From Pseudomonas frederiksbergensis (GTDB lineage: Bacteria > Pseudomonadota > Gammaproteobacteria > Pseudomonadales > Pseudomonadaceae), in contig NZ_MOBR01000043.1 in assembly GCF_003732705.1 (NCBI RefSeq), positions 204,377-268,376 on the forward strand: DNA of 64,000 nt. Direction: 5' to 3'. The notes under the pieces are model-generated. The model was not told where the DNA came from. It saw nothing but the letters and a program-made list of their open reading frames with translations, and searched no databases. How positions within the stretch are numbered: position 1 is the stretch's first letter; every line of letters begins with the position of its first letter. The position numbers were made by a program, and so were the translations under genes. This document shows, piece after piece, positions 63,635-64,000 of this stretch.

Positions 63635-63646
63635 GATTTATAAATC
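63635..63646. promoter_or_regulatory. AT-rich palindrome in the promoter region of the PpyR-like gene
   Basis: GATTTATAAATC is a perfect 12-base palindrome; a further TATAAATC follows directly. It lies about 70 bases upstream of the small membrane-protein gene. The rest of the 350-base gap (63363-63712) shows no gene. It may contain the -10 region or an operator. Confidence 0.4.
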
Positions 63647-63712
63647 TATAAATCCTGGCACGGGTTTTGGATTAACAGACGTACAACTGAACGGCTTCAG
63701 GAGTACGGAAAA

Positions 63713-63961
63713 ATGTTCGATTTCTTCAACAATCCCCAGAACGTTCTGCACCTGTCGAGCAAAGTGTTGGGCCTGGGCTTGGCCCTGCTTTTAGTCGGCA
63801 TCTACGGCGCCTACCTCTACGGCGGTCACTTGCCCATTGTGGCGCTGGTGTCGATGCACGCCATGACCATCATCGGCCCGACCTTGCTCAAGATTGGCTA
63901 CGTGATGCGGCTGCTGGCCCAGCATCGGCTGAGCGTCCACCCTGTCGCGGCCATGGCATAA
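63713..63961 (+). CDS. ppyR: small membrane protein, PpyR-like
   Basis: An 82-residue protein with two hydrophobic segments (about residues 18-37 and 41-65). The start MFDFFNNPQNVLHLSSKVLG resembles PpyR of P. aeruginosa, described as a membrane regulator of psl and pyoverdine genes; the assignment is from memory of that sequence. CAGGAGTACGGAAAA precedes the start. No partner gene is adjacent in the window. Confidence 0.6.
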   Translation: MFDFFNNPQNVLHLSSKVLGLGLALLLVGIYGAYLYGGHLPIVALVSMHAMTIIGPTLLKIGYVMRLLAQHRLSVHPVAAMA

Positions 63962-63972
63962 AGCACAACCTT

Positions 63973-64000
63973 GTAGGAGCGAGGCTTGCCCGCGAAGGCG
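63973..64000. repeat. REP arm at the right edge
   Basis: CTTGTAGGAGCGAGGCTTGCC starts a REP of the GTAGGAGC type; the partner arm would lie outside the window. Confidence 0.75.

Overview
The window reads as chromosome from a Pseudomonas of the P. fluorescens group. The DNA is GC-rich. The intergenic regions carry the paired REP palindromes (GTGGGAGCGAGC / GTAGGAGCGAGGC types) typical of these genomes. The gene families are standard for the group: T6SS, AcnB, MiaE, RstAB-like, TctCBA, Ada, a PpyR-like protein.

Layout. (1) 1-15530: a type VI secretion locus in two divergent arms. The minus arm is tssB-tssC-hcp-tssE-tssF-tssG-clpV, with clpV cut by the left edge. The plus arm is tssJ-tssK-tssL-tssM-tssA. 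As I recall it, this is the HSI-III-type gene order. (2) 15535-16164: five head-to-tail REP pairs, the first four nearly identical. (3) 16198-19827: a 2-hydroxyacid dehydrogenase, a TetR regulator, an EamA transporter, a tautomerase and a decayed fragment. (4) 20047-36793: the most distinctive region. A Roc/Bvg-type phosphorelay (REC-EAL protein, LuxR-type response regulator, 1216-residue EvgS-like hybrid kinase with Hpt), two small unknown genes, a second REC-EAL protein, a giant trimeric autotransporter adhesin (about 2400 residues) and two envelope proteins. Palindromic TTTCCTA heptads, like known BvgA sites, lie upstream of both EAL genes, a small divergent gene and the adhesin. (5) 36798-37291: an XRE-regulator remnant and an Arc-type repressor. 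(6) 37432-53312: mostly housekeeping genes, including an amino-acid symporter, SulP, acnB, a universal stress protein and miaE around an Anr-box-like site, an RstAB-like pair, GFA, a thioesterase, a glycosylase/PEP-mutase/ada cluster and a DMT permease with a histidine-rich tail. (7) 53494-58045: two LysE exporters flanking a tctCBA tricarboxylate transporter. (8) 58103-63961: a 1219-residue protein ending in a Fic-like motif that lacks the catalytic histidine, an AraC regulator, a VOC protein and a small PpyR-like membrane protein.

How the genes fit together. The T6SS arms encode sheath, tube, baseplate, membrane complex and recycling ATPase; the spike (VgrG) and effectors are not in the window. 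In the Roc-like region the inferred circuit is: the kinase phosphorylates the LuxR-type regulator, which binds the heptads and switches on adhesin and EAL genes, while the EAL proteins lower c-di-GMP. That the adhesin belongs to this regulon is inferred from the shared sites. No tRNA, rRNA, CRISPR array or complete insertion sequence was seen.
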